5,561 bases of DNA, from NCBI GenBank assembly GCA_039921525.1, contig JBDSBP010000337.1, forward strand, positions 1 to 5,561, in the 5' to 3' direction. Numbering within the stretch: position 1 is the stretch's first letter; the number at the start of each line of letters is the position of its first letter. The position numbers were made by a program, and so were the translations under genes. The stretch is from JADCRZ01 sp039921525. GTDB lineage: Bacteria; Bacteroidota; Bacteroidia; Chitinophagales; Chitinophagaceae. The notes under the pieces were generated by a model that was not told the origin of the DNA, made no database searches, and saw only the letters and a list, made by a program, of their open reading frames with translations. Below, in pieces: positions 1-5,561 of the stretch.

Positions 1-387
1 TCAATCCAGTTATTTCTTAATAATACAGCGTTAAATTAATTGTTAATGGTTAATTGTTAATTCGCAAAATTAGGGAGGCATCAATACCTTGTAGAGCCAT
101 AGCATTTCCGTTAACAACCAGATAGTACTTTCTTCATCACCGCACCTTTCAGCAAGCATCCTTCGTACTACTTTTTCCGGATCGCTTAAAAAGAGTATAG
201 CTAATCCAACCTGGAAAGAGAGATAACTTTCTTCCTGGTTATATAGAACGCTTTTATAACATGTTATCTAAGAAGCCGCAAACTTCAAACTGGTTTGCGC
301 AATTCAAGAGATTCTTTTCAGAATCGTTGATATCGGTTATGAAGAAAGGAACGAATGTTCTATTCACATTAAAGGTACTGAGGAAAA
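1..387. other. Gene-less left end, nothing intact recognised
   Basis: No complete coding region is visible on either strand. On the minus strand a stop-free stretch of about 65 codons (267 down to a TAA at 70-72) reads like protein, with residues such as SYLSFQVGLAILFLSDPEKV, but it has no ATG, GTG or TTG near its beginning and a stop codon sits just upstream at 268-270. A second minus-strand frame is open just upstream of it, from about 388 to a stop near 263, which could mean a decayed gene with a frameshift. No family is recognised. The far left holds an AT-rich direct repeat. Neither strand shows a clear intrinsic terminator for the charged-protein gene that ends at 388. Confidence 0.5.
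36..61. repeat. 12-bp AT-rich tandem direct repeat
   Basis: TTAATTGTTAAT occurs at 36-47 and again at 50-61, separated by GG, giving two exact copies with a 14-bp period. The unit is itself almost entirely A and T, so part of the similarity could come from base composition. It lies outside any recognisable gene. No function can be assigned. Confidence 0.55.
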
Positions 388-837
388 TTAAAAATCATCT
401 TCATCGTCGTCAAAGCCGCTGTCGTTGAATAGATCCATTTCCTTAAAATCCTCATCAAGCCCCAGATCATCATCATCTGCAACACCTTTGCCCTTTTTCT
501 TTGGGATGCCTGTTCCCGGACTGCTTTTTTTTGTTTTGGATTTAGGAAGATCGAATTCATCGAAGTCCGGATCCCAGTCTTCGTCATCTTCCACCTTTTC
601 CCAGTCGTCTTCCACTTCTTCTGCGTCATCATCATCCTCGTCACTATCGGCAGATTTTTTAGACGATCCTTTTGCGGATTTTTTTGCTTTGGGTGTATCA
701 ATATCCTCCTCCTCATCTTCTTCTTCCTCGGTTTGCTTCTTGGATTTAGAAGTAGATTTCTTAGGAGAATCTTCATTTTCTGCAGGAGAAGCTTTTTTGG
801 TTGGTTTCTTTTCCTTATTAGATTTAGATGATGCCAT
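388..837 (-). CDS. Highly charged, probably disordered Lys/Asp/Glu-rich protein of unknown function
   Basis: This 149-residue protein is not assigned to a family. By hand count it has 53 Asp/Glu and 27 Lys, with no Arg, His or Cys, so it is strongly acidic overall. The charges are segmented: a Lys/Ser-rich head (about 1-35), a Glu/Asp run (37-46), a Lys/Ser linker (50-62), a long Asp/Glu block with Trp and Phe (64-97), a Lys/Gly/Pro linker (99-118), and an acidic tail (121-149) ending in FDDDEDDF. There is no signal peptide or membrane segment, so it should be cytoplasmic. The ATG at 837 has no Shine-Dalgarno sequence, which is normal for Bacteroidota. It follows purA on the same strand after 73 bp and may be cotranscribed with it. 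Long open frames on both strands across it are by-products of its repetitive codons. Candidate roles are a nucleic-acid or basic-protein binding chaperone; this is inference only. Confidence 0.75.
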   Translation of the reverse strand: MASSKSNKEKKPTKKASPAENEDSPKKSTSKSKKQTEEEEDEEEDIDTPKAKKSAKGSSKKSADSDEDDDDAEEVEDDWEKVEDDEDWDPDFDEFDLPKSKTKKSSPGTGIPKKKGKGVADDDDLGLDEDFKEMDLFNDSGFDDDEDDF

Positions 838-857
838 GTTCCAATAGGATTTAGTGT

Positions 858-890
858 AAATTTCAGCGAAGTTTTTAATTCGCCAAATTT
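858..890. repeat. Interrupted inverted repeat between purA and the charged-protein gene
   Basis: The arms are AAATTT (858-863) with GCGAA (866-870) on the left, and TTCGC (879-883) with AAATTT (885-890) on the right, around an 8-base loop. The arms pair over 11 bp with a 2-versus-1 base internal bulge. On the plus strand the right arm runs into six Ts (888-893) and so resembles a terminator, but no plus-strand gene precedes it. On the minus strand, the direction of the flanking genes, the hairpin lies in the purA 3' region and 21 bases before the downstream ATG, with no T tract after it. It could be an attenuating or mRNA-stabilising structure. Confidence 0.4.
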
Positions 891-910
891 TTTATTAATT
901 TTTTATGTTT

Positions 911-2173
911 TTATATTACCACCAGCTGATCCCTTCCGGGACCATTAGAAATATGTGAAACATTTATGCCAACATATTTATTAATAAAATCCACATATTC
1001 ATTCATCGTCTCCGGCAGTTCTGCTGCGGACTTAATAGAACTTGTATTTTGATTCCATCCTTCTAACGCCTTCAATACCGGTTTTATTTGATGCCTGGTC
1101 ATTTGAAAAGGAACAATTTGAGTAATTTCCCCACCTATATCATACCCGGTGCATACGTTTAATTCAGTAAACGAATCTAACACATCGGCTTTTGTCATTA
1201 TTATCTTTGTTACACCGTTGATCATACAGGCAAATTTAAGGGCAACCAGGTCTATCCATCCGCACCGGCGGGGACGCCCGGTGGTGGCACCAAATTCATT
1301 ACCTAATTTACGTAACTCTTCGCCAGTACTATCATTTAATTCTGTAGGAAAGGGGCCACTGCCAACACGGGTGCAATAAGCCTTTGTAACGCCAATTACA
1401 TCCCGGATCTTTTGCGGTGCAACTCCCAGGCCAGAACAGACTCCGGAAGTGGTGGTATTTGATGAAGTTACAAAGGGAAAGGTACCAAAATCAATATCGA
1501 GCATGCTTCCTTGCGCACCTTCTGCCAATACCTTTTTTCCTGCAGCTATCGCATCATTGATAAAATATTCCCCATCTACAATATTCAACTGCTTTAAAAA
1601 TTCAATGGCTTCAAAAAATTCTTCTTCCCAGGGAGAAATGTCTTCCTGGAAATTAAAATTATCTAATAATCGCTGGTGCTTCAACCGAAGCCTGATGTAA
1701 GAAGTTGTAAAACTCTTATCAAGCAGGTCGCCTACCCGCAATCCATTTCTGCCGGTTTTATCCATATAAGCAGGGCTGATCCCTTTTAAGGTCGATCCAA
1801 TTTTATCATGCCCCTTTGAAACCTCGGAAGCCTTGTCGAGTGCCCGGTGGGTGGGCAGTATTATATGAGCCCTGCGTGAAATGTATAAATTTTTTTTCAC
1901 GTCTACTCCAAAAGACGCTACCGTTTTACACTCATTTTGTAAAGTTACCGGATCAAGCACCACACCATTCCCTATTAAATTAATAGCGTTGGCATGAAAT
2001 ACCCCGGAGGGTATCTGGTGTAATACAATTTTCTTTCCGTCTACATATAAAGTATGGCCGGCATTAGGTCCGCCTTGAAACCTGGCTATAATGTCATAAT
2101 GAGGAGCAAAATAATCAACTATTTTCCCTTTTCCTTCGTCGCCCCATTGAAGACCAAGTAATACGTCTACCAT
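911..2173 (-). CDS. purA: Adenylosuccinate synthase (PurA)
   Basis: PurA joins IMP and L-aspartate using GTP to form adenylosuccinate, the first committed step from IMP to AMP, in the cytoplasm. The 420-residue protein matches the usual family length and looks complete. Visible motifs, numbered from the chosen ATG, are the phosphate-binding loop GDEGKGK (11-17) with catalytic Asp12, NAGHT (37-41) with catalytic His40, the IMP-region segment ending DKTGRNGLRVGDL, GAQG (219-222), TTGRPRRCGW (297-306), and the guanine-recognition segment TKADVLD (327-333). The family's usual GIGPAY reads GISPAY here (131-136). The frame stays open upstream to a TTG at 2284, but the ATG at 2173 is chosen because family members begin MVDVLLGLQWGDEG or similar, the upstream 37 residues look unrelated, and the best promoter match lies inside that extension. 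The neighbouring RelA/SpoT gene makes (p)ppGpp, a known inhibitor of this enzyme in other bacteria. Confidence 0.97.
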   Translation of the reverse strand: MVDVLLGLQWGDEGKGKIVDYFAPHYDIIARFQGGPNAGHTLYVDGKKIVLHQIPSGVFHANAINLIGNGVVLDPVTLQNECKTVASFGVDVKKNLYISRRAHIILPTHRALDKASEVSKGHDKIGSTLKGISPAYMDKTGRNGLRVGDLLDKSFTTSYIRLRLKHQRLLDNFNFQEDISPWEEEFFEAIEFLKQLNIVDGEYFINDAIAAGKKVLAEGAQGSMLDIDFGTFPFVTSSNTTTSGVCSGLGVAPQKIRDVIGVTKAYCTRVGSGPFPTELNDSTGEELRKLGNEFGATTGRPRRCGWIDLVALKFACMINGVTKIIMTKADVLDSFTELNVCTGYDIGGEITQIVPFQMTRHQIKPVLKALEGWNQNTSSIKSAAELPETMNEYVDFINKYVGINVSHISNGPGRDQLVVI

Positions 2174-2209
2174 CCCTATTAAATATTTATAAGTTTTCCG
2201 GAGATAGCG

Positions 2210-2241
2210 CAAAAATATAGGAAGCAAATCAAAGCGGGAAA
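2210..2241 (-). promoter_or_regulatory. Candidate Bacteroidota-type promoter for purA
   Basis: Read on the minus strand, TATTTTTG (2217 down to 2210) matches the Bacteroidota -7 consensus TAnnTTTG at every fixed base. Twenty bases upstream is TTTC (2241 down to 2238), three of four bases of the -33 element TTTG. Transcription would begin roughly at 2203-2206, leaving a leader of about 30 bases before the ATG at 2173. The call rests on consensus matching alone, and such matches arise by chance in AT-rich DNA. Confidence 0.42.
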
Positions 2242-2265
2242 TAAATAACAGTATCCGTTTTTGAA

Positions 2266-2273
2266 TAATTTTG
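2266..2273 (+). promoter_or_regulatory. Possible -7 promoter element for the exported-protein gene
   Basis: TAATTTTG on the plus strand matches TAnnTTTG fully and sits about 60 bases before the ATG at 2335. There is no TTTG at the expected -33 distance (bases 2242-2245 read TAAA), so only half of a promoter is seen. If real, it would fire away from the purA promoter about 50 bp to its left, making this a divergent promoter region. Confidence 0.25.
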
Positions 2274-2334
2274 TCTTTTCGCAAATTAAAAAAAATATTA
2301 CCTTTCTAAACATTCTAAATAAAAACGTACGATT

Positions 2335-2877
2335 ATGCCATTATTAAAATCCGGTATTTCCTATAACAGGATATTCCGAAAAAAATTTATGTGGATACTT
2401 GCATTTAGCCTTACATCCATTTGCAGTGCAGCTGCCATTATTATTGCGACTGCCGATTTCAAAGGTGAGTGGACGTTTAACGAACAGAAAAGTAAACTTG
2501 CCGAAGGCCGGTTTCGTATGAATGCTCAAAAAATAAAAGTTACCCAGGACGGCGATGCATTGTCAATCGAAAGAACATCAACATCTCAAAATGGTGATAA
2601 CCTTGTTTCCACAGAAAAACTAACGTTTGACGGAAAAACTTCAGAAAGCACCGCATTTGGAAGTTCAAAGAAAAAATCAACAGCATCATGGTCTGCGGAC
2701 GGCCAACAAATGACCATCAATTCAACCATCGTTTTTGAAAGAGATGGCAACTCCACTGAAATTAAAATTGTAGAAGTCTGGAAATTGATAACCGACGGAA
2801 AATCACTTTCTGTTGATTATACTTCCACCTCTGCTCGTGGAACCTCCTCCAATACCTTTGTTTACGACAAAAACTAA
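2335..2877 (+). CDS. Small exported protein of unknown function, probably a beta-rich lipocalin-like fold
   Basis: The 180-residue product starts with a signal peptide: a basic n-region ending FRKKF (14-18), a hydrophobic core (about 19-38), and a plausible signal peptidase I site after ATA (38-40). The Cys at 30 lacks a proper lipobox, so a lipoprotein is unlikely. The mature part of about 140 residues opens with FKGEWTFNEQKSKLAEGRF, then alternates short polar and hydrophobic strands rich in Ser, Thr and Lys, and ends FVYDKN. This resembles small secreted Bacteroidota proteins that open with G-x-W-x-L/F-N and end in a Y-x-K motif; the resemblance is from memory and gives no function. The ATG at 2335 is preferred over the one at 2389 because the latter would remove every positive charge from the signal peptide. 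It is divergent from purA and converges on the RelA/SpoT gene. Confidence 0.8.
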   Translation: MPLLKSGISYNRIFRKKFMWILAFSLTSICSAAAIIIATADFKGEWTFNEQKSKLAEGRFRMNAQKIKVTQDGDALSIERTSTSQNGDNLVSTEKLTFDGKTSESTAFGSSKKKSTASWSADGQQMTINSTIVFERDGNSTEIKIVEVWKLITDGKSLSVDYTSTSARGTSSNTFVYDKN

Positions 2878-2887
2878 TATATTTGGA

Positions 2888-5125
2888 TCAGGCGATATCC
2901 TCCATATCGTACCTGTCAACGGAATGAATTCCGCTTAGCTGTTTAAGGCGGGTAACAAGCTCTTCCAGCTCTTCCTTATCATGAACATATACTTTTATAT
3001 TACCATGAAACAAGCCTTCTTTTGCTTCAACGGTTAAGGCATTAATATTTATTTTTAACTCGCCTGAAATAAGGTTGGTGATTTTGTTAATTACCCCCAC
3101 ATCATCGATTCCTACGATTTTGATGCCTGTAAGGAAAGAAATCTCCTTGTTTTTAGCCCATTTAGTTTTTACCACGCGGTGCCCATAATTGGCCATTAAA
3201 CGGGTTGCATTCGGGCAGGTGGTCCGGTGAATTTTCAATCCTTCCCCGGTAGTAACAAAACCAAAGACGTCGTCTCCGGGAATTGGTTTACAACAATTAG
3301 CGAGCGTATATTTTATCCTGTCACTGCTTTCTCCAAAGATGATCAATTCCGCATCTTTTTTGGAAGCCTGGTTAATGGCACTTTCCGGTTTGTGCTCAAT
3401 GATTTTTATTGGCTTCGGGGGCTCCAGTTTATCGCCTAAAACATGAAAATCTTTTAGTTCTTTAAGGTCCAGAGCTTTTGTTGCTATCCTGTAAAAAAGA
3501 TCAAGAGGTGAACTTAACTTATAGTAGGCCGTTAGTTCATCAATATTATGCTGGTTGAAGGCGGCACCCATGCCTTCGATTTTGCGCTGCAATGCGTATT
3601 TTCCTTCTTCGGCAATTTTGCGTTTGTCTTCTTTTAATGCATCCTTGATTTTACTTTTGGCCTTTGCGGTAACCACAATTTTAAGCCAGTCTTCGGTGGG
3701 CTTTTGCTTGTTAGAAGTGATGATCTCAATCTGGTCCCCGCTTCGCAATTTATGGCTGATAGGTACCAATTTGTGATTCAACTTCGCCCCGATACACGTA
3801 GAGCCAATGGCGCTATGGATTGAAAATGCAAAGTCCAGCGCAGAAGACCCTATCGGCAGCATTTTTACGTCACCTTTTGGCGTGTACACATAGATCTCTT
3901 CGGCAAGAAAGCTTGTTTTAAAATCCTGCAGAAAATCAACACTATCCGTTTCCTGGTTGCTCAGCACTTCCCTTATCTGCTGAAACCATTTGTCGAACCT
4001 GCTTTCATCGCTTGCTCCCTCCTTATATTTATAATGAGCCGCCAGTCCTTTTTCAGCTATTTCATTCATTCTTTTAGTACGGATCTGAACTTCTACCCAT
4101 TTGCCCTGCGGCCCCATTACAGTGGTATGTAAGGCTTCGTACCCGTTTGATTTAGGATTACTCAACCAGTCGCGCAGTCGTTCAGGCGAGGGTGTATATT
4201 CATCGGTGATGATGGAATATACTTTCCAGCAGTCTTCTTTTTCCTTTTCAGGGGGTGAATTCAGGATCACCCTGATCGCAAAGAGATCGTATACTTCCTC
4301 AAAGGCCACTCCCTTCTTTTTCATTTTATTCGAAATAGAATGAATGCTTTTGGGTCTTCCATAAATTTCAAAATCAAAATCGCCTTTTTCCAGTTTCTCT
4401 TTAACAGGCCGTATGAATTCGTTGATGTACCGACTCCTTTCTCTTTTTGTTTCCGACAGTTTACGGGCGATCTCCTTATAGGTATCCTGCTCCATGTATT
4501 TCATGGAAAGATCTTCCATCTCCGTTTTGATATTATACAAACCCATGCGGTGTGCGAGAGGGGCGTATACATACACCGTTTCAGAAGAAATTTTTAATTG
4601 TTTTTCCCGTTTCATGCTCTCCATAGTGCGCATATTGTGCAAACGGTCGGCAAGTTTTATGAGAATTACGCGCGGATCATCGGTAAGAGTGAGCAGTATT
4701 TTCTTAAAATTTTCAGCCTGCTGTGAAGCATTTACATCTATTACATTGGATATTTTGGTAAGTCCGTCAACAATCCTGGCTATTTCGCTCCCAAAGGCTT
4801 TTTCCACATCATCCAGGGTAACATCAGTATCTTCCACGGTATCGTGCAATAAGGAGCAAATGGTTGACCTAACACCCAATCCTATCTCTTCCGTACAAAT
4901 CTTAGCTACTGCCAGCGGGTGAAGGATATATGGCTCGCCACTTTTCCGGCGCATTGTTTTATGAGCCTCCGCGGCTATTTCAAAAGCCTGGCGAACCAGT
5001 TCTTTATCGCCCTTTTTTAACTTGGTTTTTAAGGATCGCAATAAACCCCTGTATTCCCGTAAAATAAGTTTTTTTTCCTGTTCTTCCGTTAAATTATATT
5101 TCGGTATCGCTGCAATAGTTTCCAT
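2888..5125 (-). CDS. Bifunctional RelA/SpoT-type (p)ppGpp synthetase/hydrolase
   Basis: This cytoplasmic enzyme makes the alarmone (p)ppGpp from ATP and GDP/GTP during starvation and hydrolyses it on recovery. The 745-residue protein has the full long-RSH layout, numbered from the chosen ATG. The hydrolase HD domain (about 40-195) keeps His69, HD 94-95, ED 98-99 and KLADRLHN (157-164), so hydrolysis should be active. The synthetase domain (about 250-370) has GRPKSI (256-261), Asp280 in YDLFAIR, NGYEALHTT (327-335) and Glu345 in EVQIRT. Its substrate-discriminating motif is RLRD (316-319), close to the RxKD of bifunctional enzymes and unlike ExDD of synthetase-only RelA. Then follow a TGS domain (about 410-475), a helical region, a conserved-cysteine domain with CC 611-612 and HRTTC (633-637), and a C-terminal ACT domain (about 665-740). 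The frame extends 15 codons to a TTG at 5170; the ATG at 5125 is preferred. No strong promoter was found. Confidence 0.95.
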   Translation of the reverse strand: METIAAIPKYNLTEEQEKKLILREYRGLLRSLKTKLKKGDKELVRQAFEIAAEAHKTMRRKSGEPYILHPLAVAKICTEEIGLGVRSTICSLLHDTVEDTDVTLDDVEKAFGSEIARIVDGLTKISNVIDVNASQQAENFKKILLTLTDDPRVILIKLADRLHNMRTMESMKREKQLKISSETVYVYAPLAHRMGLYNIKTEMEDLSMKYMEQDTYKEIARKLSETKRERSRYINEFIRPVKEKLEKGDFDFEIYGRPKSIHSISNKMKKKGVAFEEVYDLFAIRVILNSPPEKEKEDCWKVYSIITDEYTPSPERLRDWLSNPKSNGYEALHTTVMGPQGKWVEVQIRTKRMNEIAEKGLAAHYKYKEGASDESRFDKWFQQIREVLSNQETDSVDFLQDFKTSFLAEEIYVYTPKGDVKMLPIGSSALDFAFSIHSAIGSTCIGAKLNHKLVPISHKLRSGDQIEIITSNKQKPTEDWLKIVVTAKAKSKIKDALKEDKRKIAEEGKYALQRKIEGMGAAFNQHNIDELTAYYKLSSPLDLFYRIATKALDLKELKDFHVLGDKLEPPKPIKIIEHKPESAINQASKKDAELIIFGESSDRIKYTLANCCKPIPGDDVFGFVTTGEGLKIHRTTCPNATRLMANYGHRVVKTKWAKNKEISFLTGIKIVGIDDVGVINKITNLISGELKININALTVEAKEGLFHGNIKVYVHDKEELEELVTRLKQLSGIHSVDRYDMEDIA
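2889..2915. repeat. Inverted repeat over the end of the RelA/SpoT gene
   Basis: CAGGCGATAT (2889-2898) and ATATCG plus CCTG (2904-2909 and 2912-2915) can pair over 10 bp around a 5-base loop, with a 2-base TA bulge. The structure covers the last codons and the stop of the RelA/SpoT gene and begins 12 bases after the stop of the converging plus-strand gene. No T tract follows directly on the plus strand, and on the minus strand a run of five Ts comes only about 18 bases later. It could slow or end transcription from either side, but it is not a textbook terminator. Confidence 0.35.
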
Positions 5126-5245
5126 ACTATACGAATTTACAGAAAAGAAAGGGTTTTTATTTTCTGCCAAATACCTTATTTTCGCAAACCTTTGATGTAT
5201 GGGAATTTGAGTATCTTATTAAGCAAATTTCATTGGACGAGTTGA

Positions 5246-5327
5246 GCGGGTGTGGCGAAATTGGTAGACGTATCAGACTTAGGATCTGACGCCGCGAGGC
5301 ATGGGGGTTCGAGTCCCTCCACCCGCA
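5246..5327 (+). tRNA. tRNA-Leu (anticodon UAG)
   Basis: This 82-base tRNA folds as a class II leucine tRNA. Acceptor arms GCGGGTG (5246-5252) and CACCCGC (5320-5326) pair fully, with discriminator A at 5327. The anticodon stem TCAGA/TCTGA (5273-5277, 5285-5289) encloses the loop CTTAGGA with anticodon TAG at 5280-5282, which reads CUA and, by wobble, other CUN codons. The long variable arm (5290-5302) forms the small stem GCC/GGC, as expected for leucine. The T arm is GGGGG/CCCTC with the loop TTCGAGT and one G-T pair. The 3' CCA is not encoded (CAA follows), so it must be added enzymatically. It is divergent from the RelA/SpoT gene. Confidence 0.97.
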
Positions 5328-5328
5328 C

Positions 5329-5368
5329 AAAGGGTGACAATCAAAATTGATTATCACCCTTTTTTATT
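5329..5368 (+). terminator. Intrinsic terminator of the tRNA-Leu gene
   Basis: AAAGGGTGA (5329-5337) pairs with TCACCCTTT (5354-5362). The inner bases AATCA and TGATT extend the helix beyond one C-A mismatch, giving a long hairpin with an AT-rich tip. Six Ts follow at 5360-5365. The hairpin starts two bases after the tRNA discriminator, so the primary transcript should end almost directly after the tRNA, leaving a short trailer for 3' trimming before CCA addition. Confidence 0.9.
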
Positions 5369-5478
5369 CCTCAAACTTTTATCTCTAAGCCGTTAGTTGC
5401 AGGATAATAGCTGACAGCTCTCATATAAATCGTAAATTTTTCAGGGTATTTGGGTAGCTTTATCGGAAATAATTAACC

Positions 5479-5561
5479 ATGAACACCATCCTGGTGCCAA
5501 CCGACTTTTCTCCAACCGCAGAAAACGCAGCCAATTATGCTGGACTCTTGTGTAAAGAATT
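5479..5561 (+). CDS. Universal stress protein (UspA family), N-terminal part only
   Basis: The gene runs off the right edge after 27 full codons. The start reads MNTILVPTDFS followed by TAENAANYAGLL, the typical first strand, loop and helix of a UspA domain; the Asp in VPTDFS is the conserved residue near the nucleotide-binding site in this family. Such proteins are cytoplasmic and usually accumulate under stress; those in Bacteroidota often carry two Usp domains, which cannot be checked here. The ATG at 5479 follows TAATTAACC without a Shine-Dalgarno sequence. It lies 110 bp after the tRNA terminator, so it must have its own promoter in 5369-5478, where I found no full consensus match. Confidence 0.85.
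   Translation, partial: MNTILVPTDFSPTAENAANYAGLLCKE

Noticed and set aside
256..267. Perfect 12-bp palindrome ATAACATGTTAT
   Set aside because: About one such palindrome is expected by chance in a window of this size, and no gene or second copy is near to suggest an operator.
277..299. 7-bp hairpin CGCAAAC/GTTTGCG with a 9-base loop as terminator for the charged-protein gene
   Set aside because: No T tract follows it on the minus strand, and it lies about 90 bases past the stop codon.
339..428. 29-codon plus-strand frame starting at an ATG at 339
   Set aside because: Short, basic, and overlaps the end of the charged-protein gene on the opposite strand; no supporting signal.
369..776. Lys/Met/Arg-rich minus-strand frame overlapping the charged-protein gene
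   Set aside because: A frame-shifted reading of the same repetitive codons, with composition explained by GAT/GAA repeats.
425..847. Plus-strand Ser/Phe-rich open frame opposite the charged-protein gene
   Set aside because: It is the mirror of Asp/Glu/Lys codons read on the other strand, giving low-complexity Ser runs; no promoter or family support.
2174..2284. 37-residue N-terminal extension of PurA starting at a TTG
   Set aside because: It precedes the conserved family start, has no family match, lacks a plausible start signal and contains the best promoter candidate.
5126..5170. 15-residue N-terminal extension of the RelA/SpoT protein starting at a TTG
   Set aside because: TTG starts are uncommon in this phylum and an ATG lies 15 codons in, just before the conserved segment YNLTEEQEKKLILREY. 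The extension cannot be fully excluded.
5191..5235. Promoter of the tRNA-Leu gene
   Set aside because: TTTG at 5191-5194 with TATCTTAT at 5212-5219, and TTTG at 5206-5209 with TTTCATTG at 5228-5235, each miss two -7 bases or have short spacing; neither can be preferred.
5157..5357. Minus-strand open frame with the peptide GWRDSNPHASRRQ
   Set aside because: It is the antisense of the tRNA-Leu gene; such frames are common false annotations opposite tRNAs.

Overview
The window looks like a chromosomal segment of a Bacteroidota bacterium, probably of the Chitinophagaceae or a related group. The evidence is the wording of PurA and of the RelA/SpoT protein, the lack of Shine-Dalgarno sequences before most starts, matches to the Bacteroidota -7 promoter element (TAnnTTTG), and a tRNA whose 3' CCA is not encoded. 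Lineage below phylum is inferred from recalled family sequences, not from a search.

Layout from left to right: bases 1-387 hold no intact gene, only an AT-rich direct repeat and a start-less open stretch on the minus strand. A minus-strand gene (388-837) encodes a small, highly charged, probably disordered Lys/Asp/Glu protein. Upstream of it on the same strand, 73 bp away, is purA (911-2173), adenylosuccinate synthase. A divergent plus-strand gene (2335-2877) encodes a small exported protein of unknown function. It converges, with only 10 bp between stop codons, on a long minus-strand gene (2888-5125) for a bifunctional RelA/SpoT-type (p)ppGpp synthetase/hydrolase. Beyond that lie a plus-strand tRNA-Leu(UAG) (5246-5327), a strong intrinsic terminator directly behind it, and the first 27 codons of a universal stress protein gene (5479 to the window edge).

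Functionally this is mostly a housekeeping region. PurA commits IMP to AMP synthesis using GTP, and (p)ppGpp made by the RelA/SpoT protein is a known inhibitor of PurA in other bacteria, so the two enzymes are linked by regulation as well as by position. They are not in one transcript here, because the plus-strand exported-protein gene lies between them. I found no defence system, mobile element, CRISPR array or clearly new system. The least explained parts are the charged protein next to purA, the gene-less left end, and the hairpins at two gene borders.
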